A DNA stretch of 37,434 nt from IMG/VR virus record IMGVR_UViG_3300048918_000255, positions 1-37,434 of that record. The stretch is one strand, 5' to 3'. The notes beneath the pieces were generated by a model. It was not told the origin of the DNA. It saw only the letters and a program-made list of their open reading frames with translations, and did no database searches. The position numbers were made by a program, and so were the translations under genes. Every line of letters starts with the position of its first letter. Within the stretch, counting starts at the first letter, position 1. The DNA is from a virus. This document shows positions 5,613-12,703 of the stretch, one piece after another.

Positions 5613-5818
5613 GCGCGGCACGCATACGTCATCTGGAGTTGGCTTTACTAGACGTTGGCCGTTGTTGCGAGGCGTATCTAGGCGCCATTGCAGATTGTGA
5701 GGCGCGCGGCCACACGGCAAAGATCAAGCGCTACCAAGGATTTCCGGAGAGGTATTCAGAGCTAGCGTTTATCTATTCCGCAGAGCTAGTAAAGATACGC
5801 GAGCAAGCGAGCCGGTAA
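5609..5818 (+). CDS. hypothetical helical protein
   Basis: 69 residues, coupled to the previous gene by ATGA at 5609-5612. Mostly helical (ARIRHLELALLDVGRCCEAY), with an adjacent Cys pair near residue 20. Not recognised. A terminator-like hairpin begins 9 nt after the stop. Confidence 0.6.
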   Translation: MSAARIRHLELALLDVGRCCEAYLGAIADCEARGHTAKIKRYQGFPERYSELAFIYSAELVKIREQASR

Positions 5819-5826
5819 CAGCGTGA

Positions 5827-5849
5827 AGCGCATCCAAGCGGTGCGCTTT
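5827..5849 (+). terminator. terminator-like hairpin
   Basis: AGCGCA(T)CC-AAGC-GGTGCGCT-TT: 8 bp stem with one bulged T, then TTT. It corresponds in position to the terminator at 5295-5314 and has a different stem sequence that still pairs, which supports selection for the structure. Confidence 0.6.
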
Positions 5850-5877
5850 GCCGTGCGACTGGCACGCAACACCGGAG
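5847..5877 (+). repeat. 31-bp leader repeat, copy 2 (contains TGGCACG)
   Basis: Exact copy of 5312-5342, again running from a terminator T run to the ACCGGAG ribosome binding site. The -24-like TGGCACG is present, the -12 element is not. Confidence 0.7.
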
Positions 5878-5886
5878 GCCGCCATC

Positions 5887-6123
5887 GTGGCCAGAGATAC
5901 GACACCGGAACAAGACGCGGCAATAGCCGCGCGGCTCCGCGCGTTCGGCGCTAGTACTAGGGCGGCGGGTCTTACGCTACAGCAGGCCGCGCAATCGTTC
6001 AGCCGTGCGTCGCATAGCTTGCAATCGCTCTGCTACGACTGGCGGCGCACCTATAGAAACACAGAGGGCTACCCGCTGCGGTCGCCTCACTGGCGTTTGC
6101 GACACCCCGACGACGTGCAATAA
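5887..6123 (+). CDS. hypothetical protein, possible DNA-binding helices
   Basis: 78 residues from a GTG at 5887, chosen because ACCGGAG ends 9 nt upstream in the repeated leader. The sequence AARLRAFGASTRAAGLTLQQ, followed by AAQSFSRASHSL, looks like consecutive short helices and could be a helix-turn-helix-like unit, but no clear family match comes to mind. Last gene of the rightward accessory block; the next gene converges from the right. Confidence 0.55.
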   Translation: MARDTTPEQDAAIAARLRAFGASTRAAGLTLQQAAQSFSRASHSLQSLCYDWRRTYRNTEGYPLRSPHWRLRHPDDVQ

Positions 6124-6205
6124 CGCATGCGGTAACGCACCAAACCGGCACGCATCCGAGCATGCCGCTACGCAACAGAATGGATACGGCCAGGGACGGC
6201 CAAGA

Positions 6206-6219
6206 CGTGTTGCAACACG
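6206..6219. promoter_or_regulatory. 14-bp perfect palindrome
   Basis: CGTGTTGCAACACG is its own reverse complement. It sits 6 nt before the long hairpin in the repeat-rich gap and resembles a dimeric regulator site. Confidence 0.4.
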
Positions 6220-6224
6220 AGAAA

Positions 6225-6306
6225 GGGCTCGACACCAATTCGGTTTTGTGCAACGCGATTTCCCGCGCGGACCAAAATCCAAATGTGCGTCGAGCCCTCA
6301 ATTTTT
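6225..6306. terminator. long-loop hairpin, possible bidirectional terminator or structured RNA
   Basis: GGGCTCGAC (6225-6233) pairs exactly with GTCGAGCCC (6289-6297), enclosing 55 nt. On the plus strand a run of five T follows closely (after CTCAA). Located between convergent genes, so it may stop transcription from the left. The large loop is unusual for a simple terminator. Confidence 0.4.
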
Positions 6307-6376
6307 GGGCAAAAACCAAAATCGCTTTGTGCGCGCTGCTCGCGAGGTTTTTCCAAAATCGCGTTGTGCAACGAGG

Positions 6377-6649
6377 TTAGAAGGCCTCGCCAAATTCGAA
6401 CCAGACGTGCGACGAGTTATCCGTAAAGTGACGAATCTCGACGGTTGCTTCGGGGATCAACTCACCCTCTCGCAGATTCGGGAAGCTCGGGTGATACACC
6501 GTGTAAATCGTCGTGTCGACGTGCAGATGGTACTCCAGGCCGACCACGATCGTTTGCGGCGGGAACAACGGCATTCCGCGCTCGGCGCATTGAGCGATAA
6601 CGGTATTTGCGCAACGGACGCGCATCAGTTTATTGAGTCTTAACATCAC
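6377..6649 (-). CDS. hypothetical protein
   Basis: 90 residues, last gene of the leftward replication operon. It looks beta-rich, with many aromatic residues (VVGLEYHLHVDTTIYTVYHP), and acidic in the C-terminal half. Two Cys near the N-terminus. The start ATG at 6649 overlaps the upstream stop (ATGA). Not recognised. Confidence 0.6.
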   Translation of the reverse strand: MMLRLNKLMRVRCANTVIAQCAERGMPLFPPQTIVVGLEYHLHVDTTIYTVYHPSFPNLREGELIPEATVEIRHFTDNSSHVWFEFGEAF

Positions 6650-6993
6650 ACACTCCCTTTATTTTCTATCAGCAACACTTCGCGCGAGTTGTTCGAGCAG
6701 TAATCAGCGCCTTTGTCAGACAGCCCGTACCAAACGAGGAAATGCCGACCTTTGTCGGGTCCACGCGACGGTGAGCACCGCCAAACTTTGCCAGGCCACA
6801 CTCCTGTCGGCATCGTCTCGTCGTAGGCCAACAACGCTAGCCACGTCGCGCGAGTCATATACGCGAAGTCTTTCCCGATAACGATTCCGCGCATGTTCGG
6901 CGCTCGCCAATCGCACTCCGGTTTCGGCACGACTTGCAACGCGGATCGCCCGCGGGGTTTGAACTTAGCAATGGCAGGTTGCTCTCGCATCAC
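6646..6993 (-). CDS. conserved hypothetical phage protein
   Basis: 115 residues. The stretch WRCSPSRGPDKGRHFLVWYG and the tryptophan-rich middle are typical of small phage proteins of unknown function encoded next to replication genes. Basic overall with a Lys/Arg-rich N-terminus, so nucleic-acid contact is possible. The start overlaps the stop of the primase/helicase gene by 4 nt. Confidence 0.65.
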   Translation of the reverse strand: MMREQPAIAKFKPRGRSALQVVPKPECDWRAPNMRGIVIGKDFAYMTRATWLALLAYDETMPTGVWPGKVWRCSPSRGPDKGRHFLVWYGLSDKGADYCSNNSREVLLIENKGSV

Positions 6994-9377
6994 ACACTCC
7001 CAGGTAGGAACGCTTGTGCCGCACTGTAGGCTTCCGCCACACGCGACGGTTCATTGATCGTCAGCAGATCCGCCTGGCGCACGTCGACATAGAGCCGCAC
7101 ACGTGTGCCGTCAGGCAGCACAGGATTGTTCACACGGCCATCAGGCAGCGCTGGGTGAGGGATATAGCCAAGCGACTTCAGAATCTCTTGGTGACGCGTC
7201 AGCGGAATGCTGATCTTCATCTCGCGCAGCAGATTGCGGAACGCCGCCGACGATACCCAACCTCCGCGGAAGCCGCTGTTGCCCATGGCGATCAGCTCGG
7301 CGACCTCTTGTTCGACGCGACCCTTACCCACTTCAAGCGCGCGTTGCGTGCTGGAGGTTTTCGGTGCGCGCACGTCTTTGCGTGGATCGAATTCGCGCGC
7401 GATCGGTACCGTCCACAGATATTCGGCCACGATGCTGTAGCCCGAGGCGTGGCCAGCGTATCGGCCTGAACCCTTGAGCCATTCGACGAGATCTAGGATG
7501 TATTCCGCGTCGAGCCCATCGCGCACAAGATCGTCCGGGTCTTGCTGCGCCATGAAGAACTCAGCGATGCGACGATCATGCTTATCCTTTTTGAGCGCGT
7601 TCTGGTGATTGGTGTTGAACCAGAAGTTGCCGCACGTGTCACGCATCTCACTGTCGACGCCTTTCTTGGTGACTTCCTGCCCTTCCTCGTCGCCGGTAAT
7701 CATCGGCTTGAGCACCTCGAGCAAGTCGGTGCGCTTGTCCGGAATGTAGATCTCGTCGACGCAATAGAACGTGTGGCCAGTCAGCCAGAAGTTGAAGTTG
7801 TTGCCGATTTCCTCGGCGCGCGGCGAATAGCACAACGGACGGCCAATCGCTTTCTTGATCGCGATGCCGATCAATCCCTTGCCGGTACCCGTGGTCGACT
7901 GGAGCAACGGCGCCCACTGCAACTTATGGCCCTGGTACTGCACCACACACGCCATGTAGCCGAGCAGGATTTGTCGATCGCGCTCGTCGGGGATTAGCTT
8001 GGCCAAGTGGTGCAGGAACCGACCTGGGTCGCCCTTGGCGCGCTTCACCTCGCACGGGCGATACACGTTGACGCGCGTAAAGCCTGCCTCGCGGATGATC
8101 TCGCCGGGCGTCTCGAGCGGTCGGAAGCACGTGGAGTCAGCACGCGGGAAGCGATACACCTGCGACTCGGTAAAGGCCTCGAACGCCTTTTTGACCACGC
8201 GGGTATTGCCGCCGTCCATCACGAACGATCGGCCGCCGTACAGCGCATTGAAGCGCGACGAGTCGACCAGCGCGCCGTTAGGCACCATGATCTTGTGCTC
8301 GTCGGCGACGTATACGCACCCCTTGAAGAATTGCACCTGTTCGTCGGGCTGGAGCAGCGTCTTCTCGGAGATCCGCAGCGCTTCGGTGCTAAACGGCACA
8401 TCGCTCAGCGCTTGCTCGAACGGGCTGGCGCTCGGCGGCGGATCGATCAGCACATCTTTCTGCCATGCGCAGGCCTTGCGGATGGTGCGCGCCAGGTAAT
8501 CATCGCCGCGCCGATCCCACTTGTCTCGCACGAGGCCTGACTCGAGCATCAGCGTCTTTATGCGCTCGGCGTTCTTGCCGGTCCAGAAGGCGAGGTGCTG
8601 GGCAAGCGCCTGGTCCGCGCTGGAGGCGTTGTAAGCATGCTTATCGTCAGGGAATGCTTTCGCCAGGATCGCCTCGTCGCCGTCCCAGAGGTCCGCAAAG
8701 CTCGCGCGGTCGCCGCCGAATACCGAGGCAGCGCTCTTGCTCCGCAACGCCCGCTGGAGCAGCGTGGCGTCGTCCTGCGGGCCGTTCCATTCGGCTACCG
8801 GCTCGGTGCTCCACCAGTCAGCGCCTACGTCGGTCGATTGGTCGCTGCCCGGAGGGAAGTAGCGATTGACGAGCTGAGTAAGGTTGGCCGGAACATGCGC
8901 GGCAGAACCGGAGGCATGTGTACCTGTGAGAGCCACGAATCGGAGCTGATGATAGAACTCAAGATGGAGAGCCCGATTCCTAGTTCCATGAAGCGGCGTA
9001 TTTCCTGAGCCGAAGATATGAAGGCCACGCCCAGACTGGCTGACTTCCACGGCGCAGCCTGCAAACTCACTACACAGGGTTTTGGCGGTAGCGTTCCAAT
9101 CGTTTCCATCGTACGCACCATCAATGTCGAGAAACCAGAAGGGATCGGTGTCGGCGAAGACGAAGGCTACACCGTGGCCACGCAGCAAACCGGCCTGCGC
9201 CGCACCGTCGAACGAGGCCCATGCGTTGCGGTCATGCGCGTTGCACACTTCTCCCGTCGCCGGGTTCACCGGAAACTTGTCCATCTTGCCCGGCTGTTTG
9301 ACGGACGGCACCAGCTTGTAATTGAGAAACTGTTTGTAGGCACCCATTGGCGCCAGAGCGGCAGGCAGCGCTTGCAT
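6990..9377 (-). CDS. bifunctional primase (AEP/PriPol-like) and SF3 helicase
   Basis: 795 residues. The N-terminal domain carries LDIDG (residues 83-87, Asp84/Asp86 as metal ligands) and SQSGRGLHIFG (about 113-123), the archaeo-eukaryotic primase motifs. The C-terminal domain has the Walker A-like STTGTGKG at about 493-500, a Walker B-like YCVDEIYI, and the NFWFNTNHQN sensor segment, matching D5/VirE-type superfamily 3 helicases. The protein should unwind the replication fork and lay primers for the family A polymerase encoded on the opposite operon. GGGGGAA precedes the ATG. Full-length for this fusion; no truncation seen. Confidence 0.9.
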   Translation of the reverse strand: MQALPAALAPMGAYKQFLNYKLVPSVKQPGKMDKFPVNPATGEVCNAHDRNAWASFDGAAQAGLLRGHGVAFVFADTDPFWFLDIDGAYDGNDWNATAKTLCSEFAGCAVEVSQSGRGLHIFGSGNTPLHGTRNRALHLEFYHQLRFVALTGTHASGSAAHVPANLTQLVNRYFPPGSDQSTDVGADWWSTEPVAEWNGPQDDATLLQRALRSKSAASVFGGDRASFADLWDGDEAILAKAFPDDKHAYNASSADQALAQHLAFWTGKNAERIKTLMLESGLVRDKWDRRGDDYLARTIRKACAWQKDVLIDPPPSASPFEQALSDVPFSTEALRISEKTLLQPDEQVQFFKGCVYVADEHKIMVPNGALVDSSRFNALYGGRSFVMDGGNTRVVKKAFEAFTESQVYRFPRADSTCFRPLETPGEIIREAGFTRVNVYRPCEVKRAKGDPGRFLHHLAKLIPDERDRQILLGYMACVVQYQGHKLQWAPLLQSTTGTGKGLIGIAIKKAIGRPLCYSPRAEEIGNNFNFWLTGHTFYCVDEIYIPDKRTDLLEVLKPMITGDEEGQEVTKKGVDSEMRDTCGNFWFNTNHQNALKKDKHDRRIAEFFMAQQDPDDLVRDGLDAEYILDLVEWLKGSGRYAGHASGYSIVAEYLWTVPIAREFDPRKDVRAPKTSSTQRALEVGKGRVEQEVAELIAMGNSGFRGGWVSSAAFRNLLREMKISIPLTRHQEILKSLGYIPHPALPDGRVNNPVLPDGTRVRLYVDVRQADLLTINEPSRVAEAYSAAQAFLPGSV

Positions 9378-9397
9378 GATTCCCCCGAAGGCGCTGT

Positions 9398-9700
9398 TTA
9401 GGCGATGAGCTTACGTGCGAGATCCTGAAGATCCTCCGGCGCCTTGCGGGCCTGGGCATCCTTGGCGAGCAAACCCTGCAAGACGATGCGCGGGTTCTGG
9501 CGCTTGACGGCGAAGCGCATCAGCTCCCGGCGGAAGTGCGGCATCGTGCCGAAGTGGTGCGACACGAGCGCTTCACTCACGCCAGCGGCTTCGGCGATCT
9601 GCTTGCGACTGATGCGGTCATAGCCGTCACGCTCGGCAATCTTCAGCGACGCCACGAGGATATCGGACTTGCGCTGTTCGGGTTTTAGATTCGTGGTCAT
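9398..9700 (-). CDS. stand-alone TetR-type DNA-binding domain protein
   Basis: 100 residues. Residues about 13-60 (AERDGYDRISRKQIAEAAGV, then SEALVSHHFGTMPHFRRELM) are a clear TetR N-terminal helix-turn-helix. The usual ligand-binding and dimerisation half (another 100 or more residues) is missing; only about 35 helical residues follow. It is therefore a truncated-form regulator that is probably intact as a phage gene, since neighbours are closely spaced and the frame is clean. Likely a repressor of phage or host promoters. A dyad (GATAG-N6-CTATC) lies 35 nt upstream of its start. How it dimerises without the C-terminal half is unclear. Confidence 0.8.
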   Translation of the reverse strand: MTTNLKPEQRKSDILVASLKIAERDGYDRISRKQIAEAAGVSEALVSHHFGTMPHFRRELMRFAVKRQNPRIVLQGLLAKDAQARKAPEDLQDLARKLIA

Positions 9701-9734
9701 GGTGTCGCTGTGTTCCGGGGTGTGATGGCGCGAG

Positions 9735-9750
9735 GATAGGTCAGACTATC
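9735..9750. promoter_or_regulatory. dyad upstream of the TetR-type gene
   Basis: GATAG-GTCAGA-CTATC, perfect 5-bp arms. It lies in the 57-nt gap before the TetR-type gene, the widest gap in this otherwise overlapping operon, and may be its autoregulatory site. Confidence 0.35.
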
Positions 9751-9757
9751 GAGGCCG

Positions 9758-9925
9758 TCAATGGCTAGCCCGCTCGACCAGCTCTGCCAACGCTTTGAGC
9801 TGTTCGACATTGCTGAAGACGCCGTCGACGACGAAGCTACCGTCTTCGTAACGGCAGACATACGGCGTCATGTAGGGATGGCCGAAGATCGCCTCGACGG
9901 CCTTTTCAAATTCCTCGTCGCTCAT
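9758..9925 (-). CDS. hypothetical 55-residue acidic protein
   Basis: A short gene whose ATG (complement of 9923-9925) overlaps the stop of the nuclease gene upstream (ATGA). The product starts MSDEEFEKAVEAIFG, is acidic, has a central YVCRYEDGSFVVDGVF beta-like stretch and a C-terminal helix (SNVEQLKALAELVERAS). The overlap and amphipathic helices support a real gene. Not recognised. Confidence 0.65.
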   Translation of the reverse strand: MSDEEFEKAVEAIFGHPYMTPYVCRYEDGSFVVDGVFSNVEQLKALAELVERASH

Positions 9926-10419
9926 GGCACAAAACTCCCCGGCCCCGTCGCGAACGCCGCGTCGCCGCCGAATCGATTGACGATGTTGATGAAGTTGAGC
10001 TGCCCGACTTCGCGCGGCGTGCCGGTGTACTTCCAGCCCGGTTTCTTCGCCTCACGTGCGACGAGTTGCCCACGCGGTTTGCCCACGTCTGCCGGCGTAA
10101 TGAGCTTGTTGCTGATACCGATCAGATCGCTGGACTTGCACACGGTGTTGAACTGCTTCGAGTCGTTGCCGAGGCCGAAGCGAACAAAGTTACCCTTGTC
10201 GTCGTAGAACGCGCCAGAGTTGTTGCGCCATAGCCGCATGCCGAGCTGACTGGCCTCGAGGCGCAGCTCGCTGACCACGCGGGCTTCGGTACCGGGCGCT
10301 CCGCGCAGGGCTTCGGGCTCCGGCTCAACGGTGAACAGAAGCGCGGTCAGCTCGTTGAGCGCATTGGCCCCTACGCCGTATCGCATCGCCCACTGCACCA
10401 CTTGCATCGGCGTACTCAC
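9922..10419 (-). CDS. VRR-NUC / resolvase-like PD-(D/E)XK nuclease
   Basis: 165 residues from a GTG at 10419 that overlaps the upstream stop (GTGA). The core reads LGMRLWRNNSGAF, then SSDLIGI and VAREAKKPGWKYTG, ending FGGDAAFATG. This fits the VRR-NUC/Holliday-resolvase-like nuclease pattern: Asp in SSDLIGI, and Glu and Lys in VAREAKK as the D...E-x-K catalytic set. The family cuts structured DNA such as flaps, junctions or ends during phage replication and recombination. About 60 N-terminal residues precede the core and are not recognised. Confidence 0.75.
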   Translation of the reverse strand: MSTPMQVVQWAMRYGVGANALNELTALLFTVEPEPEALRGAPGTEARVVSELRLEASQLGMRLWRNNSGAFYDDKGNFVRFGLGNDSKQFNTVCKSSDLIGISNKLITPADVGKPRGQLVAREAKKPGWKYTGTPREVGQLNFINIVNRFGGDAAFATGPGSFVP

Positions 10420-10919
10420 GCTTGCGCGTCCACGATCGAGCCGGGGCGTGGGCATGCCTCGAACAGCTTGACGAAGTCACCGTTGCGAACCTCGTGGCCA
10501 TAACTCGACAAGCACAGCAGACCTTCGGGGCGATGCTCGGCATAGTACCAATCGCGCAACGGCTTGACGGCCTGGGCAATGGCAGCGAGCTGCGCGAGCA
10601 CCTTGTCGTACTCCGTCCGATAGACGAAAGCACTGCCATCAACCCTTGCGCGTTCGCAAGCCACCGCAAAATTCTCGTCGCGTGCAAACGTCGCTTCGCA
10701 CTTGACTTGCTGCACGCGGTTGTCGAACGGCTCGAGCAGATCGCGAATATGCGGCGCGTTGGCTTCGAGGTATTTGACGAACCCGCAGCCCGGAGGCGTT
10801 CTCATACCCTGTGCGAATCCCATCAAGGCATCGACGAATTGCTGTCGTTCGTTGACAACCTTACGAGCCAACGCCACCAATTCGTCATGCTCCTGTTCAC
10901 GCTGCATGCTCCAACTCAT
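10416..10919 (-). CDS. hypothetical coiled-coil-like protein
   Basis: 167 residues, start ATG at 10919 overlapping the upstream stop (ATGA). Long helical stretches (ELVALARKVVNERQQFVDAL; EYDKVLAQLAAIAQAVKPLR) dominate. Its N-terminus (MSWSMQREQEHDELVALA) resembles that of the upstream neighbour (MSWTLHDVTRAKQLANEM), so the pair may derive from a duplication. Not recognised as a named family. Confidence 0.6.
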   Translation of the reverse strand: MSWSMQREQEHDELVALARKVVNERQQFVDALMGFAQGMRTPPGCGFVKYLEANAPHIRDLLEPFDNRVQQVKCEATFARDENFAVACERARVDGSAFVYRTEYDKVLAQLAAIAQAVKPLRDWYYAEHRPEGLLCLSSYGHEVRNGDFVKLFEACPRPGSIVDAQA

Positions 10920-11242
10920 GGCTGCGGCTCCCCTGTAACGACTCCGCATTCAGCACCGGGTTCATCCAACGGGTACGGTTCGGGGATTACAGGCACAGAG
11001 CGTGGCGCTGCCGGGCGAAAATTGTAGGCGTACGGCTTAAGCGCCTCGCAGGCATCGAACATCACCTGTTGCGCATTCTGATCCAGTTCGCCCGTACCGC
11101 GCATGGCTCGCTCGATTTCGTCCAGGCAAACAACCAGCGGCTTGCGCATATCCGAAAAGTGTGCGACGCGCTTTTGTTCCAGATCGTTCATCTCGTTGGC
11201 GAGCTGCTTAGCGCGGGTCACGTCGTGAAGTGTCCAACTCAT
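10916..11242 (-). CDS. hypothetical helical protein, possible paralogue of the next gene
   Basis: 108 residues, ATG at 11242 overlapping the upstream stop. The N-terminal two-thirds is helical (RAKQLANEMNDLEQKRVAHF); the C-terminal third is Pro-rich and probably disordered (VPVIPEPYPLDEPGAECG). The shared MSW start and helical layout with the following gene suggest a duplicated pair. No function can be assigned. Confidence 0.6.
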   Translation of the reverse strand: MSWTLHDVTRAKQLANEMNDLEQKRVAHFSDMRKPLVVCLDEIERAMRGTGELDQNAQQVMFDACEALKPYAYNFRPAAPRSVPVIPEPYPLDEPGAECGVVTGEPQP

Positions 11243-11448
11243 TGCCTCATCCTCTCTCGTAATTGTTCGGCGGTCCAAGAACCGTAGTCGCACCAGCCGC
11301 CACCGCGACGATGCGGGAATTTGTAGCCAGAGCACTCGCAGGTATTGGCGCAGTGCATCCGGCCTCGTTGCAAGCGTGGACGAGTCCGACGCGTGCAGTT
11401 CTTACGTTTGCACGGGCAGTAGCCCGCTTGGTGCGGCAGGTACTTCAC
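11239..11448 (-). CDS. Cys-rich small protein (zinc-binding likely)
   Basis: 69 residues from a GTG at 11448 that overlaps the upstream stop (GTGA). The N-terminal half carries YCPCKRKNC, the middle CANTCEC and WCDYG, eight Cys in a small basic protein, so at least one zinc site is likely. The C-terminus is a charged helix (TAEQLRERMRQ). Alternative start: ATG at 11358, which would remove the first Cys group; the GTGA overlap favours the longer form. Confidence 0.6.
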   Translation of the reverse strand: MKYLPHQAGYCPCKRKNCTRRTRPRLQRGRMHCANTCECSGYKFPHRRGGGWCDYGSWTAEQLRERMRQ

Positions 11449-12050
11449 AACAAACCGGGACAACCTGGGGCGCAACGTTCACCCGCTTCCGCGCCGCAAT
11501 CCGCGCACGGCTGTCCAGTTGCTTGGAAGCCAATACCGCCAAAAGTGTAGGTGCCGCGATGCTGGACAGGCAGCTTACCGCCGCGTGCATACACTCTGCG
11601 AATCTCGAAGTTATCCGCTATGCCTTTCGTTTCGATCGACTCGACGCCGTTGGTAGCTACGTCTGCCGGTCGCCACACGCAACCGCACTCATGACAGAGG
11701 TGCGAACGATGCGGAGGGTTTTCCCAATGCGGCGATCCGAGAATCCCGTTGTGAACGCCACCGGAAGGGCTCCGCGCCGCATCGGGTTTGTCGATATGCT
11801 GGACCCCGCACATCGGGCACAGCAGTACCATATCGATTGGTTCTTGAAAGGCGAAGCGCTTCTGCACCCGGCAGCACGCATCAATCGACCCATACACCGG
11901 CCCGGCAGGCGTCTCGAATCGCGCCGCCAGCGCACGGCGCAAACCTTGCACGGCATTGCGCACGTTGTTCGGCCAACGTCCCTTGTGCGACTTGTGGAGT
12001 GCCGTCTCGAGCGTGAGCAGGAGATTCAGCGGATTGTTGGGATCAGTCAT
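11445..12050 (-). CDS. zinc-finger phage protein
   Basis: 201 residues, ATG at 12050 overlapping the upstream stop. LCPMCGVQHIDKPD and HLCHECGCVWRPA form a split zinc ribbon familiar from many phage hypothetical proteins. A C-terminal CADCGAEAGERCAPGCPG gives a second Cys cluster. The N-terminal 70 residues are helical and unrelated to the zinc motifs. A DNA- or RNA-binding accessory replication role is inferred from the operon; the family has no established function that I know of. Confidence 0.7.
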   Translation of the reverse strand: MTDPNNPLNLLLTLETALHKSHKGRWPNNVRNAVQGLRRALAARFETPAGPVYGSIDACCRVQKRFAFQEPIDMVLLCPMCGVQHIDKPDAARSPSGGVHNGILGSPHWENPPHRSHLCHECGCVWRPADVATNGVESIETKGIADNFEIRRVYARGGKLPVQHRGTYTFGGIGFQATGQPCADCGAEAGERCAPGCPGLL

Positions 12051-12262
12051 TGCTCTGCTACCTCGATATGGCCATCTGGGAAATACGCACGGCACTCGCC
12101 GTAGATGTAACGCGTCTCGACATTGTGATCCTGCCCGAATTGCATGCAGCGATCGCGTGACTCGAACTGCCAGCCCACGCACAGCAGCGCAACGATGAAT
12201 GCGACCACGATACAGATCGTTATCGCGTCCGGCCCTTCCTCCCGCGGATCTCGGTAACCCAT
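12047..12262 (-). CDS. single-pass membrane protein
   Basis: 71 residues. ATG at 12262 with GGGGA 8 nt upstream, overlapping the end of the upstream gene by 43 nt. Residues about 12-28 (AITICIVVAFIVALLCV) are a membrane helix; the rest is a polar domain with two Cys (CMQFGQDHNVETRYIYGEC) that could form a disulfide if exported. Not recognised. Confidence 0.65.
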   Translation of the reverse strand: MGYRDPREEGPDAITICIVVAFIVALLCVGWQFESRDRCMQFGQDHNVETRYIYGECRAYFPDGHIEVAEQ

Positions 12263-12675
12263 GTGCGTATTCCCCTGGCGATGGTGTTGAGGCGCTGCCG
12301 CCACACGGGCAGCGGACGGTAAACCTTGGTCGTGGTGAGCTGAGCCTCGGCGATCATGCGCTCCTGCGTCTGGAACTGCGTGCGCAAACGTTCGGCATGG
12401 GCGATGGCTTCGCGCTGAGCGGCGGTGCGCGGCGGAAGCAACTCGGAGGCGTCCGGCACATAGAGACGATCGCACTCTGGGCACGTCGGATCGAAACGGT
12501 AATCAAACGTCGAACCGCACGATTTACACGCCACGATTTGCGGCGGTCGACCGCCAATGCCAGTTAGGGGCGCCTCGAACGCGGTAAACTCGTCGCAATG
12601 ACAGCTCGCGCAGCAAGTCGCCGAGATATGATGCAAACGTTCGCAAGCTGCGCACTTTTTGATCGTGGTCGACAT
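12220..12675 (-). CDS. zinc-ribbon protein with helical tail
   Basis: 151 residues. Three CxxC pairs near the N-terminus (CAACER, CCASCHC) and in the middle (CKSCGSTFDYRFDPTCPEC) indicate two zinc ribbons in tandem. The second half is helical and basic (AAQREAIAHAERLRTQFQTQ), ending in RGRKGRTR, suited to nucleic-acid contact. It is the second gene of the operon, after the SF2 helicase, and may assist it. Family not recognised. Confidence 0.65.
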   Translation of the reverse strand: MSTTIKKCAACERLHHISATCCASCHCDEFTAFEAPLTGIGGRPPQIVACKSCGSTFDYRFDPTCPECDRLYVPDASELLPPRTAAQREAIAHAERLRTQFQTQERMIAEAQLTTTKVYRPLPVWRQRLNTIARGIRTWVTEIRGRKGRTR

Positions 12676-12703
12676 GGCTCATCTCTCAAGAATTGGAGCG
12701 ACC

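Larger units (their letters stand above)
6124..6376. repeat. repeat-rich convergent intergenic region (iteron-like)
   Basis: A 253-bp gap between convergent genes. A TGTGC-containing unit recurs at 6246, 6283, 6327 and 6364 (steps of 37, 44 and 37 bp). CCAAAATC precedes three of them (6272, 6316, 6353). TTGTGCAACG is duplicated exactly at 6246-6255 and 6364-6373. CAACGCGATTT (6251-6261) has an 11-bp inverted partner at 6356-6366. Such arrays occur at origins and operator clusters. A 72-codon plus-strand frame at 6162-6380 lacks a ribosome binding site and seems fortuitous. Confidence 0.5.

Noticed and set aside
6206-6376. CRISPR array
   Set aside because: Repeat units are short, imperfect and of unequal spacing, with no uniform spacers.
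6162-6380. 72-codon plus-strand frame through the convergent gap
   Set aside because: No ribosome site; a frame of similar length is open on the other strand; the repeats explain the sequence better.
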